Assembly (NCBI GenBank): GCA_013396915.1
Contig: VWZL01000320.1
Span: forward strand, 145,048-209,047
From: Stercorarius parasiticus
Taxonomy: Eukaryota > Chordata > Aves > Charadriiformes > Stercorariidae
Length of the DNA: 64,000 nt
Reading direction: 5' to 3'
The notes beneath the pieces were generated by a model, which did not search any database, was not told where the DNA came from, and saw only the letters and a list, made by a program, of their open reading frames with translations. A program made the translations under genes and the position numbers. Below, piece by piece: positions 22,995 to 34,438 of this stretch; the first letter of the stretch is position 1; the number at the start of each line of letters is the position of its first letter.

Positions 22995-23920
22995 AAGACC
23001 TGTGCGTGTGTCAGTGTGTGTGAGCTCCATAGAGGTTTTCATGCCTGGGTCTGACTGTGAGCCTTGGCACATGAAAGCAGTTGTCTCATCTATTTCAATT
23101 ACATTTTTTTCCCCCTAACTACCTGACACAGTGGATGCAAGCCCCATGGGAAATAATATCCTGTAGCTAGGAAATTTTCTGTAGAAATAGTGCTAGCAAA
23201 GACAGCTGTAGCTGCGTTGACATCCCTCTGTCTTCTGCTTTTCATCTCAGATGAGTTATGTGTATAAGAATAATAGATCAAATGCTTGAACCAATATTTA
23301 GGAAATATTTTGGGATTCTCCAAACCATCCATTATGTCCCTTCTGCCAAGCTGACCTTGCAAAAAAGTTTCTTCGGTGATAAAAAATTCAAAAACACTAT
23401 TCCTCAGATTATCAGTTTCTCTTCATTCTCTCTGACACCTGTTATTCTCCTTCTGCTAAGTATAATATTGTGGATACCTTTGAGATGAAACCCGCTTCTT
23501 CTTATTATCTGGTCCTGAATTTCCTGTGTAGCTTCACTTAGGGGGACTGCTCTTATCATCACACATAGAAACAGTATTTGAAGGGGACTTGAGGTGTATG
23601 AGAATGAGCAGTTAGAAGTACTGCTATGGGTAACCACATCCCTGCATGTTGTTACTCTGTTTTGTTTTCTGTCGGGGCATGGCTCAGCCATATGACATGC
23701 CAACATATTCTAACTCACTACCACCACTGCCTATCTATTGGCATTTTGACATATGGAGATTTAAGATTCAGTGTTGGGGACTGATAAACATCATTTCCAG
23801 GATTTTCTAACAAATAATTTCTAACAAAAATTAGAAGAGATTCTATTCTAGGTTCAAGAATAAGTACAAGCTGAAAATTTTGGTTCCATTAAGCTCCTTG
23901 TGCATTAAACCACCAAATTC
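22995..23920. other. unique sequence, no gene seen
   Basis: No repeat family or exon recognised. A gtgtgtcagtgtgtgtg stretch lies near 23006-23022, directly after the CR1 tail. The minus-strand frame 23404-23706 (100 codons) has no domain. Confidence 0.45.
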
Positions 23921-24310
23921 AGTGACTGAGGGAACTGGGGTTGTTTAGTCTGGAGCAAAGGAGCCTGAGGTGAGACCTTATTGCTCTCTACAACTACCTG
24001 AAAGGAGGTTGTAGAGAGTTGAGGGCTGGTCTCTTCTCCCAAGTAACAGGTGATAGGTCAAAAGGAAGGAAATGGCCTCAGGTTGCACCAGGGGAGGTTT
24101 AGATGGGATATTAGGAAAAATTTCCTAATTGAAAGGGTTGTCAAGCATTGGAACAGGCTGCCCAGGGAAGCGGTTGAGTCACCATCCCTGGAGGTACTTA
24201 AAAGATGTGTAGACGTGGTGTTGAGGGACACAGTTTAGTGGTGGGTTTGGCAGTGCTGGCCTAACGGTTGGACTAACCAAAACAAATCTATGATTATCTG
24301 ATTCTATGGT
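23921..24310 (+). mobile_element. CR1 LINE copy of a different subfamily, 5'-truncated
   Basis: Starts at gactgagggaactggggttg. Readable codons follow: [38 protein letters not shown], then a 3' UTR (gtgctggcctaacggttgga) and the tail tgattatctgattctatgg ending near 24310. The wording (aggaaatggcctcaggttgc, gaaagggttgtcaagcattg) differs from the other copies and marks a separate CR1 subfamily. The 3' UTR lacks roughly 20 bases between ggactaacc and the tail. A frameshift separates the start from the ORF at 24050-24238. Confidence 0.93.
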
Positions 24311-25675
24311 TGTGTGACTCTCCTCACAGTTAAAGCCACTGATGGCACTGGGGCTGCTCCTTCCGTGGCACATAAATGAGAGAATGGGAGGACACACAAC
24401 GCAATAATTCATATGTGATTACAGAGAGTTTGAATATGAGAAGACTACAGATGGAAACTTCTGGAGTCTGATTCTCCATGACCATGCACAAGGTCATGCA
24501 CAAGGTCTGCACAAGGACATGCCTACAGTGATCCTGAAGCTCTAAGGTGAGCAAGATCCAAGGATGGGCATAGTCATATCAACCTAATGCAGTTTCTAAA
24601 GCCCTGCTCTCAGTACAGATAATGCTGAAGAGCAGAGATTCATTGGTGCAGTCAAATGGGATCTTGCTTAAGACATTTTTCAATTGGTACTAACACCAGC
24701 CAGGACTTTACCCTTGCAGCCTATAGTCCTCGTGAAGAACATGAGTATATATCTTGGCTACAAGAAAGAAGACTTTTTTTGCTGAGTGGTAAAGAGGGCT
24801 TTTTTTTTTTTTTTAACAGCCAGATTAAATTTCTGTTGAATTTCTGTCTGAATTTCCAGACTCCTCCACCCAATTTTAGACACAAAGATATCTAAAAAGA
24901 TGTGGATCTAGGCTCCATGAGCTTCTTTTGCAGTCAGTTTTGAAAATGGGAATCTAAGATCTAGAGTGCTGTCTGAAGTTGCCCTTCTGTCTGTCCCTGT
25001 GTTCTAGTGGACTTTACGTCAGGCTTCTCCTTCTGAAGTGCCTTGTATAAAGTGGAAATCCATTAGTTATTTCCTATGTAGTCTTCTTACTGCTCTAAAG
25101 GAGCAATAATCCAGGATATTAGAAACCAGCCTCCAATTTTCTGTTATGTTAGATCACATGCTGGCTATGCATACATCAGAATGTCCTTTTTATTGTATCA
25201 CATTATATTCTAATATCATTTCTGTCTCCAAATAAATTAGACTTTGCTAGAAAAATTGCTGAATATCTCTTTGTGTTCCCGCTGCACAGTATTTGTAACT
25301 GAAAAGTCTTTCCTATTCTTATCAATAACTTCCTCCTCAGTGCCTTTGTTCCAGGGTTATAAGGTTTAATGAAAGCTAATGCTTCAGGCACCCATTTAAA
25401 TCTTCCTTGAACACTACAGATTTTGGAGGCAGCCTTCTGAAAGAACATACTTTGTACTGTAGTGACTAAAACAGTCTTTCTAATGAAACAGAATTTCCTT
25501 TTCAGATTATAAAACACCTGCTGTAGCATAGGGAAGATTACATTGGGTCTGAGCAGTTTAACGGTGGTGTACTATAGTATGGGCTTGATCGAACGACAAC
25601 ATAAGATAGGAAAGTAATCCAATTTGGAATTAACTGAAGTCTGCAATATTCAGTCCCAGATAGACTATTGGGAAA
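24311..25675. other. AT-rich unique sequence, no gene seen
   Basis: Contains a 12-base tandem unit, catgcacaaggt, present twice with a partial third copy (24483-24516), and a T16 run near 24801-24817. No exon or transposon recognised. The frame at 25203-25529 (minus, 108 codons) has no domain. Confidence 0.45.
24483..24516. repeat. 12-base tandem repeat, about 2.8 copies
   Basis: catgcacaaggt at 24483-24494 and 24495-24506, followed by ctgcacaagg to 24516. Confidence 0.85.
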
Positions 25676-25790
25676 AAATAAAATCAAAAAAACCCAAAAA
25701 ACCAAACCAAACAAACCCAAACGAAACAAACACCAAACCAAAAAAAAAAGCAGCCCCAAAACAAAACCCAAAACCAAACAGTAAAGTACT
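25676..25790. repeat. A/C-rich low-complexity tract
   Basis: About 110 bases made almost only of A and C (aaaccaaaccaaacaaaccc-like), so the complementary strand is G/T-rich with several GGG runs. It gives a false Lys/Pro/Asn-rich frame at 25624-25836 and a false Leu/Phe-rich frame on the other strand. It may be a degenerate AAAC-type simple repeat or the old tail of a retroposon. Confidence 0.85.
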
Positions 25791-28700
25791 GAATTCCTTA
25801 CAACATATAAAATATGTCCTTAAAGCTGCTGGTTGACATAGAAAGCTTCTCTTTAGCCTAGCATGAGTCAGTTTTTGTTAGCTTTTGGTATCATTATACT
25901 GTGACATAAAGCACATTAAATCTGCCACTTTTAGGGGACTCATTTAAGTTTGCAAATGTGATAATGAAGCACAGCCAAGTTCCTTACAGACTTTAGGACC
26001 CACTTTTGTTGTACAGACAGAAGCAGTTTTCAGAAAGCCTCTTTTTTATCCTATCTGATGTAGCCTGGGAGGGTGGGACAGGAAGAGGCAGGAAGTAAGT
26101 GGACTGGCGATCCTTTATTCATCTTTTAGTAGACACTAACCCTGAACGTCAACGTGGGGAAGGCCTTATTAATTAAACATCAGTTGAGTATCTGCAGAGT
26201 TATTTGCACTGGAGGAGAAAAATCCAATTTCTGACAACAGCATGAGAAAAGCTGTCTACTGCGGTGCTAATATCTGTTGAGCTGTTTGTCTCATCAAGAA
26301 GATACGTTCTTCAGTGAAGGATGGTAGAAAGTGATGTCAAGGTAATAAAGGTTGCCAAGATAGACACTGAGATGTGATTATCATTGTTAAAGTGCAGAGC
26401 TATTACACAATGGAACAGCACAAATGAGGAAGGAGTAGCCATCTGTTGATATTGTTTCTGACAGAAAACTGAGAAGGAGTTGATACAAAACACTGAGAAA
26501 AGCAAGGAGAGAGACAAAGACAACCAAAAAAGTTCTATGATTTGGGATCTATTGATTCCCACCTTAATGAAAAAACCTTGAGCGTAGTTGTGATATGGAG
26601 AGTGGCGACAGATGGCTGGAGTATCACAAGGAGTGGCTTTTTGGTTGATTGTAGTTATCACTTCAAACAGAAAGAGAAACTTGTAATTGTAACATTTAAT
26701 TGTTAGCATGCTCTTGTGCCAGTTATCACTCTCCTTGGCAATGCCTGGGCATGTTTCAGGGACATTCATGTTTCAGGGCCTTTTTCAGCAGGGACAAGGT
26801 TGCACCACCTTCACTTTATGCTATTCTTCCAAATATCTTAACAAGATTTGCATCACCCCCAACACACGCAAAATATCCCCCCGGTTTCCAGTCCCTGAAG
26901 CTACAATACTGTCCACACGTTATTTCAGACTCCTTAAACTGAAAAATCATGCAACGAATATTAATTATGTCTTAGAACGATGGGAATGTCACGTGAGGTC
27001 TAGAGGAGACTCATGGTGAAGATTTATGGACAAAATTTACTGGTTCCTCTTTGCCTAAACTGGAGACGGATTTTTTGCTCTGTCTGATATTTCATAATGT
27101 TGATGACCAGTACTGTCACTACATTGTGTAAATGTAGCTGTTAGCCTGCATTATGCTTAGCAATTTTAGTGCTGTAAAAGTTTGGCTGGGAAAGAACATC
27201 GTGCAGAATTAAATTTAAATTTAAAGAGTTTATTTAAAGGGGTTTTAAGAGATTTTAACAGTTTTTAAAGAATTTGAAGAGGTTTTCTGTGATGTGCAGT
27301 GGTTCATGCTATGCAGGGCTGTTCTCTTAAAATTCAGATCTTAGAACAACCCTGGTTCTCTATCCCAAAATTCTGCTCAGAGAACTTTATAAACAACAAC
27401 AATTTGAACTCAGGTATTCATTTATTGCATTGATAGAAATACCAAGGTCAGAATTCAGTGGAAAAACAAGCCAAAAAGCCTCAACAAGGAAAATTCAGAT
27501 AAAAATCTCTACTGCAGTTACCTGAATGATGTTAGGTTGAAGCATGACAGAGTGATTTCATTCCCTTAACACCTGATATGGTGAAAAGCCAGCTCTATAA
27601 ATAACTATAGCATGAAGGTCAACATTTATATCCAATGTTCATTCACATTTACGTCTAAGAAATAAAGAATTTATTGAAAGAGCAGTTGGATATAAATTCC
27701 CTATGTCTGACATATTGCTATTATTCCCTCCCCACAAAACAAAACTATAGAACTGTATGACTCCTGCTCTTAGTAAAAGACAGCTGGAAAGCCAAAGGTT
27801 AGGGGCATAATCAAGATACCACCTTTGCCATCATAATTGATTCAGAAATTTTTTTGAATGTGACCTCTTGCAAAAAGTGCATCTGTCCAATAAACCTAGG
27901 CATTATTAGACCAGGATTTATTGAATGGAAAGTCCTAAATACTTTTTTTTTTTCTCCTCTCTCTCTAAGTCTTTGAAGGCTTCACCATGCAGAACAGAAC
28001 TGTCTCAAAGTGGCTTTTTTGGATTGATAAGTTTGGGGTTTTATTCCTTCCTTCCCTTCTCCCAGCCCCCGTCTTTCTCTGTTACTAGAAATGAATGAAT
28101 CCAGGGACCTAAAAATCACTTTCAATGCCAACTATGTTACCAAAAATAATATCTCTCCATGAAATGTTCTGGCATCAGCAAAGCAGCTCATCTTAGTTCA
28201 AGAAGTTTCATCAAAATACTCTACTCACTTCAAAATAGTGTTTTGAATTGAATGCCAAACATGCAAGTTTTAACAGTGCCTTGCATGAAAACAGAACGAG
28301 GGGAAGGACGTCACACAGTGTTTCTTCCCCTTTTTCCCCATGGTAACTGAAAGATCTTCACAGTTTAGGAAGAAACAGTTTTAGTAGTCCCAGTACCTTT
28401 TACCATCTTGCTCACCATGTCATGCCAGGTGACTTCTGTCTCTCTTCTCTTCCCCAGTAATTGCAAAAAACCTCTACACACAGAATCCTTTTAGTTTCTC
28501 ACTATCCTGAAAATAACAAGATTGGCAGACAATTGACCCCTAATAGATGAACCCAGATAGAAGGTTAAACAGCAATTTCCTGTTCTCTGGCAAATGCTGT
28601 TTTTCAAATCTGGGACCTACAACTGGCATTTCAGCTGCCAACCTGATAGCTGTTTTAAAGATGATCTTTGTGAAATATAATAGAAAAATCCTTTTGGATG

Positions 28701-31039
28701 GAGCAAGGTGGATCTAGCATGATTTACTCTCATTGCCTGAAGCTAATTGACTTGGTGCAGAAAATAAAATCAATTTTTCTGTCATTCTGCCTTCTCTCTT
28801 GAAAAGCTAAATTAGAACATATTAGATGGAGGGTGTTTGACGTTCCTGACAGCACAGTCAGGAATTGCATTCCAGTCAGTCTCTTAACAATGCCATCAAA
28901 AAACACATGCGACCTAAGCTCTACCCATAGGAGGATCTAATAGACTTTTTTTTTTCTTCAGCAGCTAAATCAACATGAGACTTTCCAGCCATTACAAACA
29001 CAATCAAACAATAGCCTAACATGCTGTGGGAACCTTATCAAAGTTGCCTTAGCTTAAGTCCATTTTATTGACCATAACATTCATTGTTTTTTTCCCTGAT
29101 CAGATGGATTATGAACACTACTTTTCACATGTCAACACGTAAATCAAATGAAAAAGTAATGTCTGTTGAAAGAAGTTCAGGTGATCTTTCATTGTAGACT
29201 CTGTGTCATTAAATCTGTGAGCACTTCTTTAGATGTGATGCATCAGCATGTTAAAAGTCCCAGAGCAATTTCAGCTATGCTTTTTCTATCAGTTTTCTGT
29301 AGTTTTTTTCAACTTGAAATTGGTGCTGGTTTGAGTTGTAAGAAGCACGCAATGAAAAAAAGAAAGCTGCAAAAATGACCTATAAGTAGAAATTGTTAAC
29401 AACCCTGCATTTTGGACCATGTCTCTTTCAACAGATCTGTGAAGCAAACACACTCAGAAACATAAGCAGAGATGTTGGATCATGACAGTATCTTGGTCAG
29501 ATTCCTGAGATTACCTGAGCAATTAGTTTGCAAATCCATACAGCGTGGAGAGGAATCATGAGGTATATTTCCTACTATCGTATTCAAATACCCACATTCT
29601 TTGTGTATTAATTGAGTTGTCAAGAACACGTGAAGTTCCTATTGTACCACACCTGGGCCTATGCCTTCAAGAGCCCTCTGAAGTATATTTTTTTTAGCAG
29701 TCATGCAAAAGAATTAAAATAAAGGTGCTAGTGGGAAGTCTGGCTGCTCTTCTCTTTCGTATGTGATAGTTTCGGTATTACATGAGACACCCAGTGTGTG
29801 GTCCATGGTATAACAAATTAGAATAGCTTCTACCAAAGTGGCACAGTGATTGACTGGTGATGGATTGGTTGGTGACAGCTGTTATGACAAAGTACACTGA
29901 TGTACACGGGACAGCTGAAGTTGCTGTTCCACTGTCTGAACAGCTGAGCTCATTATTTTCTTACCTTAAAGAAAAACGAACGCAGTGCACATTTCCATCC
30001 TTGTTAGGCTATTGATCGTTCTCAGTACCGGCTGTGCCAGGGAGGGATTCCCTCCATTTTAAGCAGAATATGGCTGGATTATTAAAACAAATGTGAGAAC
30101 TTTACTTTGGAAAAGTCAGAGTCTAGTTAATGAATATTGAAGACAGATGTGGCTGTAATTAAGATTAGGAGAGACACGGCAAGGTTTGATGAAGAAGAAA
30201 AAGCTCTCCCAAGTGTGAGGCAAAAGAACATTAGACCAGCTGCCCTAATGTAAGGGGAGGCAGGGAGGCCTTGTGAGAGCCAAGGTTTGAATGAACCCTC
30301 ATCTGTCTTGGCTGTGCTGCGTTACATCCAGCCAGGCATTTAGCTCTCTGTTCCCGCTCTCTATGGAGTAATGGAAGAGTGTTTGCAGAAAGGGAAGAAG
30401 GAGAACAAAAGGGTGAGAGGAGCTGCCAGGATTTCCTGCAGAGGCCTGGGCTGGTACCTGCCCAGAAGGTACACAGAAGGGCTGTTCTGATTTTAAATAT
30501 TTGTTTGTAAACTCCCCAACATTATTTCCTTTTGTCTTTGTCCCTCGTCTGGCAGTGGTGGGAATCTTCCCCCCCTGCCACTGCCTTTAGTATCTGTCTG
30601 CGCTACCTTAGCAAGTGCTGCTGCTGGAGACTGGAGCCACCAGCTGATGCCATGGTCCCCCTGGTCTGATGGAAGATTAAATCATCCCTATCTCCCCTTC
30701 CAACAATTTTGCTGTAAGGTGTAAAGAAAAAATCTCGTACAACCTTGTGCCCATCTGCCCATCTCTGACAACCCCGCGAAGGTACCAGACAGACAAAAAG
30801 AAAAAATGTTTCCCTGCTAAGGTTATTGAATGTATCTATTTCCAAATACAGTTTCTATAGTGCAACACGCTCTTTGGGTCATTAAGGTTTTGTGGGGAGT
30901 GTTTCGGTAATAGACATGCTGTCCAGAGCATGTTACAGGGGCATTCTGGTGAGGAATCAGAGGGGAGTGCTGTAATAGCTACATGGCAGTGCTACGTGCT
31001 GGATAAAAGCACTGTGATATTGTGGGTGGGGCTGAGTAT
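25791..31039. other. long unique stretch with no LINE or LTR seen
   Basis: About 5.2 kb of AT-rich, complex DNA without recognised transposons or exons. Short homopolymer runs of T occur near 27942 and 28947. Some parts, for example 28600-28900, are complex and lack repeats, as conserved noncoding DNA often does, but conservation cannot be judged here. Frames such as 26311-26769 (minus, 152 codons) are compositionally AT-driven and have no domain. Confidence 0.45.
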
Positions 31040-31106
31040 GGGTGCTTGCCTCAGTTTCCCCATCTTTTAATTTAATACTTACCTGCTTCCTAAAGAACAT
31101 AAGGTG
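31040..31106 (+). mobile_element. MIR-like SINE fragment
   Basis: Reads gcttgcctcagtttccccat, cttttaatttaatacttacc and tgcttcctaaag. This follows the MIR core and 3' part (gagcctcagtttcctcatct, gtaaaatgggataataatacctacc, tcac) with a few bases lost. Only the 3' half is visible. Confidence 0.5.
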
Positions 31107-32547
31107 TAACATAAAAACTGAGAAGTATCTTGACTACATTTTTATTATCTTCAGAGAGTCTTTATATATTTGCTCTTTTGGGAAGTACAGAAAACTGTAG
31201 CTGGTCTGTTTAGCAGTGCCACGAGAATAAACATTATTTCTTTCCCTTCACTGTACACTTAAAATCAATACCTTAAAAAAACAAAAGAAAAAAAAATGAG
31301 GCTTGTTTTGGTTACTTCACAACATTCTTTTGAAAAGCAGAATTTGGCTTTCTGAGACACTGATACGCAGTCACCAGAAACCTCTCGAATTACATCTCTT
31401 GTCACACATAATGTTCATTGTGAAATCCATCACCTTTTCCTCTTCAACAGTCATTAGGAAGGTGTTTGCTGGCACCACCGGCAGGGGTGAAGGATCCTTT
31501 GTGGAAGCCAAGTGCTGGCAGCCCTCTCGCAGAGTGTCGGTGGTGCAGCTGCACCTTGGGGTGCGGCAGCAGGCAGTAAGAGCCTTCCTGTTAACAGAGG
31601 AAGGAGGCAGCCTCAGTCCCTGCCTTGTAAATCTGCAGCTGTAACTAATTTTACAGCCACAGCGTGTTTGTGAGGTCTAGATCATGACAGTGTCTCCCAG
31701 TTCCCATAGCCCAGTAGAATGGGCTGTACCCTGTGCCTGTGATTTAAGTGTAGCATGGGATCCTTTGCCAGCAGAGTTTCTGATGTGCTTAACTTGCCCA
31801 CGCTGAGAAGAGGGAGGAGGGGGGGTTGTATAAGCTCCCACCCTTTCTTATCCTGCAGTCGTTCGCTCAAGATAAATGGCATTGCGTCCGCTCCTTGCTT
31901 GAAAATTCCTTGTGAGGAATTAATATATTATGCAGGTGAATGTTCAGCTTGTGCTGATTTCTCCTGCATTCTTGTCTTTACTGAGAAGCTGATTGATAAC
32001 CATTAAAACTAGGGCATCCCCCAAGACTTAGAAGGAGCAGAAACAAGGTTCCACTCAATTTGCTCATTCCAATTCTCTCTATGAAGAATAGGAGAAGGGT
32101 ATTGCACCCATTTCCTCAAATGTGCTCAGCCTTGAGCAAATATTAATGGAGGAAGGGGTACAGTATAGACATCAAGTAGAAGCAGTGCTTTTCTTGACAG
32201 ATATTTACACATGCAGAGAATATAAAAATCACTTCAAACAGTCTCTTTCCTAAATGATAAAGAGATAATTGCATTCTAATTTATTATGTGAATAAAACCT
32301 TTTTACTGATAATAGCTTCTGACATAGTATCAAACACCTGCATTCAATTTGCATAGATGTAGACAGAGTGTGTGGATGTGGTACAGGAGGGTAAAACACA
32401 GGTTATGGAGCACTTCTTAACGTGAAAGAGTGTAACGCTTGATCAGTGTTGAGGAACTGACTTTAGAGTTCTACTCTCTCTTTTTCTTTTCCCACATTCT
32501 TATTTTCTCCTCTGTGCTCAAACCACCCACAATATAAAGAATAGAAA
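31107..32547. other. unique sequence with a GC-richer patch
   Basis: The patch at about 31460-31640 is GC-richer than its surroundings and holds a perfect 14-base palindrome, ggtgcagctgcacc (31542-31555), with an E-box core cagctg. No exon or repeat recognised. The frame at 31303-31644 (113 codons) crosses the patch but has no domain. Confidence 0.45.
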
Positions 32548-32600
32548 TCCTCTCCTTTTTCTTTTCTTTTCTTTTGTTTTTTTCTTTCTTTCTTTCTTCT
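32548..32600 (+). repeat. polypyrimidine tract (TTTTC/TTTC)n
   Basis: Fifty-three bases of C and T with a single G at 32575, built from ttttc and then tttc units. A typical simple-repeat tract. Confidence 0.9.
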
Positions 32601-33560
32601 AGAATCGTCCATCCTCCTTGTTCTCTTCTGCTGTTGTTTTGTTAAATGGATGGGGAGGTGGGGAGAGACATACCCAGCTAGTTACACACACTGCCATTTG
32701 TAATATGCTTTTTGACTGGGCAGATATTTCAAACCTCTCATTGTCTTGCCATGGAATGTTGATGTCTTGGGGGAAAGTCCTTTGGGCCATGATGTCAACT
32801 AATACATGCTTCCTTCTTGGCAATGAATTTACTTGGAAAGGGAAAATGTCATTTTTTGATATGTAGTTATACAAACAACAGTTAAGTTTGTCTGTGCTAT
32901 GGGAAGAAGACGCTACACCTATGAATCTACTCTTGCTTATTTGTGGACCATGGGGAGTAACAAAAATTGGGTTACAAAGTCCATTTGTGAAGGCTGGCAT
33001 TGGATGCCAGGGGATAGCTTGGCATGGAAAATAAAGAGGATTTTGAATTTCTTCCAAGACCTTTCAGAATAAATAAAAGAATCCCATTGAGATGATCTGT
33101 CTAGAATTTAAGAAAAACGACAGACCAAGGACTACTAAAAACAGATCTGAAAGCAAACGGATGATGTGGAAGGAGAAAACAATGTCTACCAAGTACCGAA
33201 CCTGTCCTTCCTGTCAAATGTTCCTCCAAATGCTCGCCCTGCGTTGAGCCCTGTGCCGGGGGATCCCTCTCTGCCACGGAATTCAGCAGGACCTCCTGCA
33301 GGAGGAGGGCTCTCCTGGGCACAGCCCTGACAGCTAATCTGGCATAAGAATTGCAGGAGACTTCAAGCAAAATCCAGCCTTTTGCAAGCAAAGACCCTGG
33401 CTGATATTATGTTTACTCACTGTGAGTAACACCCTCCCCTGTGAGTGCCAATTTACTACATGGCTTGGAACTGCATAATATACTGTATCAATAGTATGAT
33501 TTGTGATATACAATGGATACTATAACTATACATAGTTTATAGCACAGTCTGTAAATACAC

Positions 33561-33584
33561 ACACACATATACCCATATGTGTGT
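33561..33584. repeat. perfect 10-bp inverted repeat with 4-nt loop
   Basis: acacacatat (33561-33570), loop accc, atatgtgtgt (33575-33584). It arises inside CA/TG-type simple sequence. Confidence 0.9.
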
Positions 33585-34009
33585 CATAATAGGAATACTA
33601 TGTGTACTATGTGTATATGAGTCCTCAGCATAGATCGTATTCCATGAATTGTCATGCTATCACTGGGCCTTCGTTACGGGTAGGAAATCATTTATTAATA
33701 AATAGATATAGATGATATCTCTTTTACACACAAAAAAATAATAAAAGACTCAATACTTCTGAGCTATTTTACTATTTTGTTGGCTTTGTTTTTGTTTTTT
33801 TCTCTTCACACATTTGCAGGTACTCACAGAAGGACACGTAATGTGTAATGTTGCTCTGAAAGTAATGGGATCTCTTCCAGAGAAAAACAGACGGGGTTCA
33901 CAGAGTGTGCAACCTGGCTGTCTTAACCTGTACGCTTTTGCTGATTGTCCTTTTGGCAGGTTTCTGTCCCTATGTGCAAATATCAAACCTGGTTCTGCTC
34001 TTGGATTTT

Positions 34010-34024
34010 CACACACACACACAC
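34010..34024 (+). repeat. (CA)n microsatellite, about 7 units
   Basis: Short run of alternating C and A. It also creates a His-Thr stretch in overlapping frames, which should not be taken as coding. Confidence 0.9.
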
Positions 34025-34356
34025 AATGGGCAGTGGCTGTGGCTCAACAGTGTTCTCTCTTTAACCCCTCTGCATTTGCACTGTAGCCACACAGGAGATC
34101 CAAAGCCTCAATATTTTTGTAGAGGGATTCATGAGATGGGTGTTACAATTATGCGCTATATTTCCTATGAGCAAATAGTTATGGACAAAAGCATTAGTGG
34201 ATTGTTGATACAGTTTCTTAGAAGAAAGAGCTAGTAAGCATCAAGAGCATTTGTTCCGCTGCCTCTGTCTTTCTAACCAGAAACACGTCTGAGGAGGAAG
34301 TGGATGCCTGAGATTAAATATAATGTACAAGAATAAGAATTTTAAAGGCAAGGTTA

Positions 34357-34438
34357 GAATGGAACGGAATGGAATGGAATGGAATGGAATGGAATGGAAT
34401 GGAATAGAGTAGAATAGAATAGAATAGAACAGAACAGA
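34357..34438 (+). repeat. (GGAAT)n pentanucleotide array with AGAAT/AGAAC variants
   Basis: About 16 pentamers. The left part is mainly ggaat (with one ggaac), and the right part changes to agaat and then agaac. One agagt unit marks the change. The order of variants suggests stepwise slippage from mutated units. Confidence 0.95.

Larger units (their letters stand above)
32601..34356. other. unique sequence, no gene seen
   Basis: No transposon or exon recognised. A GC-richer piece lies at about 33190-33340. The frame at 32599-33057 (minus, 152 codons) has no domain. It also holds the hairpin at 33561-33584 and an (AC)7 run at 34010-34024. Confidence 0.45.

Noticed and set aside
25624..25836. 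Lys/Pro/Asn-rich frame resembling a basic low-complexity protein
   Set aside because: Encoded by an A/C-rich simple tract.
26311..26769. 152-codon minus-strand open frame
   Set aside because: Phe/Ser/Leu/Ile-rich, AT-driven composition, no family resemblance.
32599..33057. 152-codon minus-strand open frame
   Set aside because: No domain, and it begins or ends in simple polypyrimidine sequence; likely chance.
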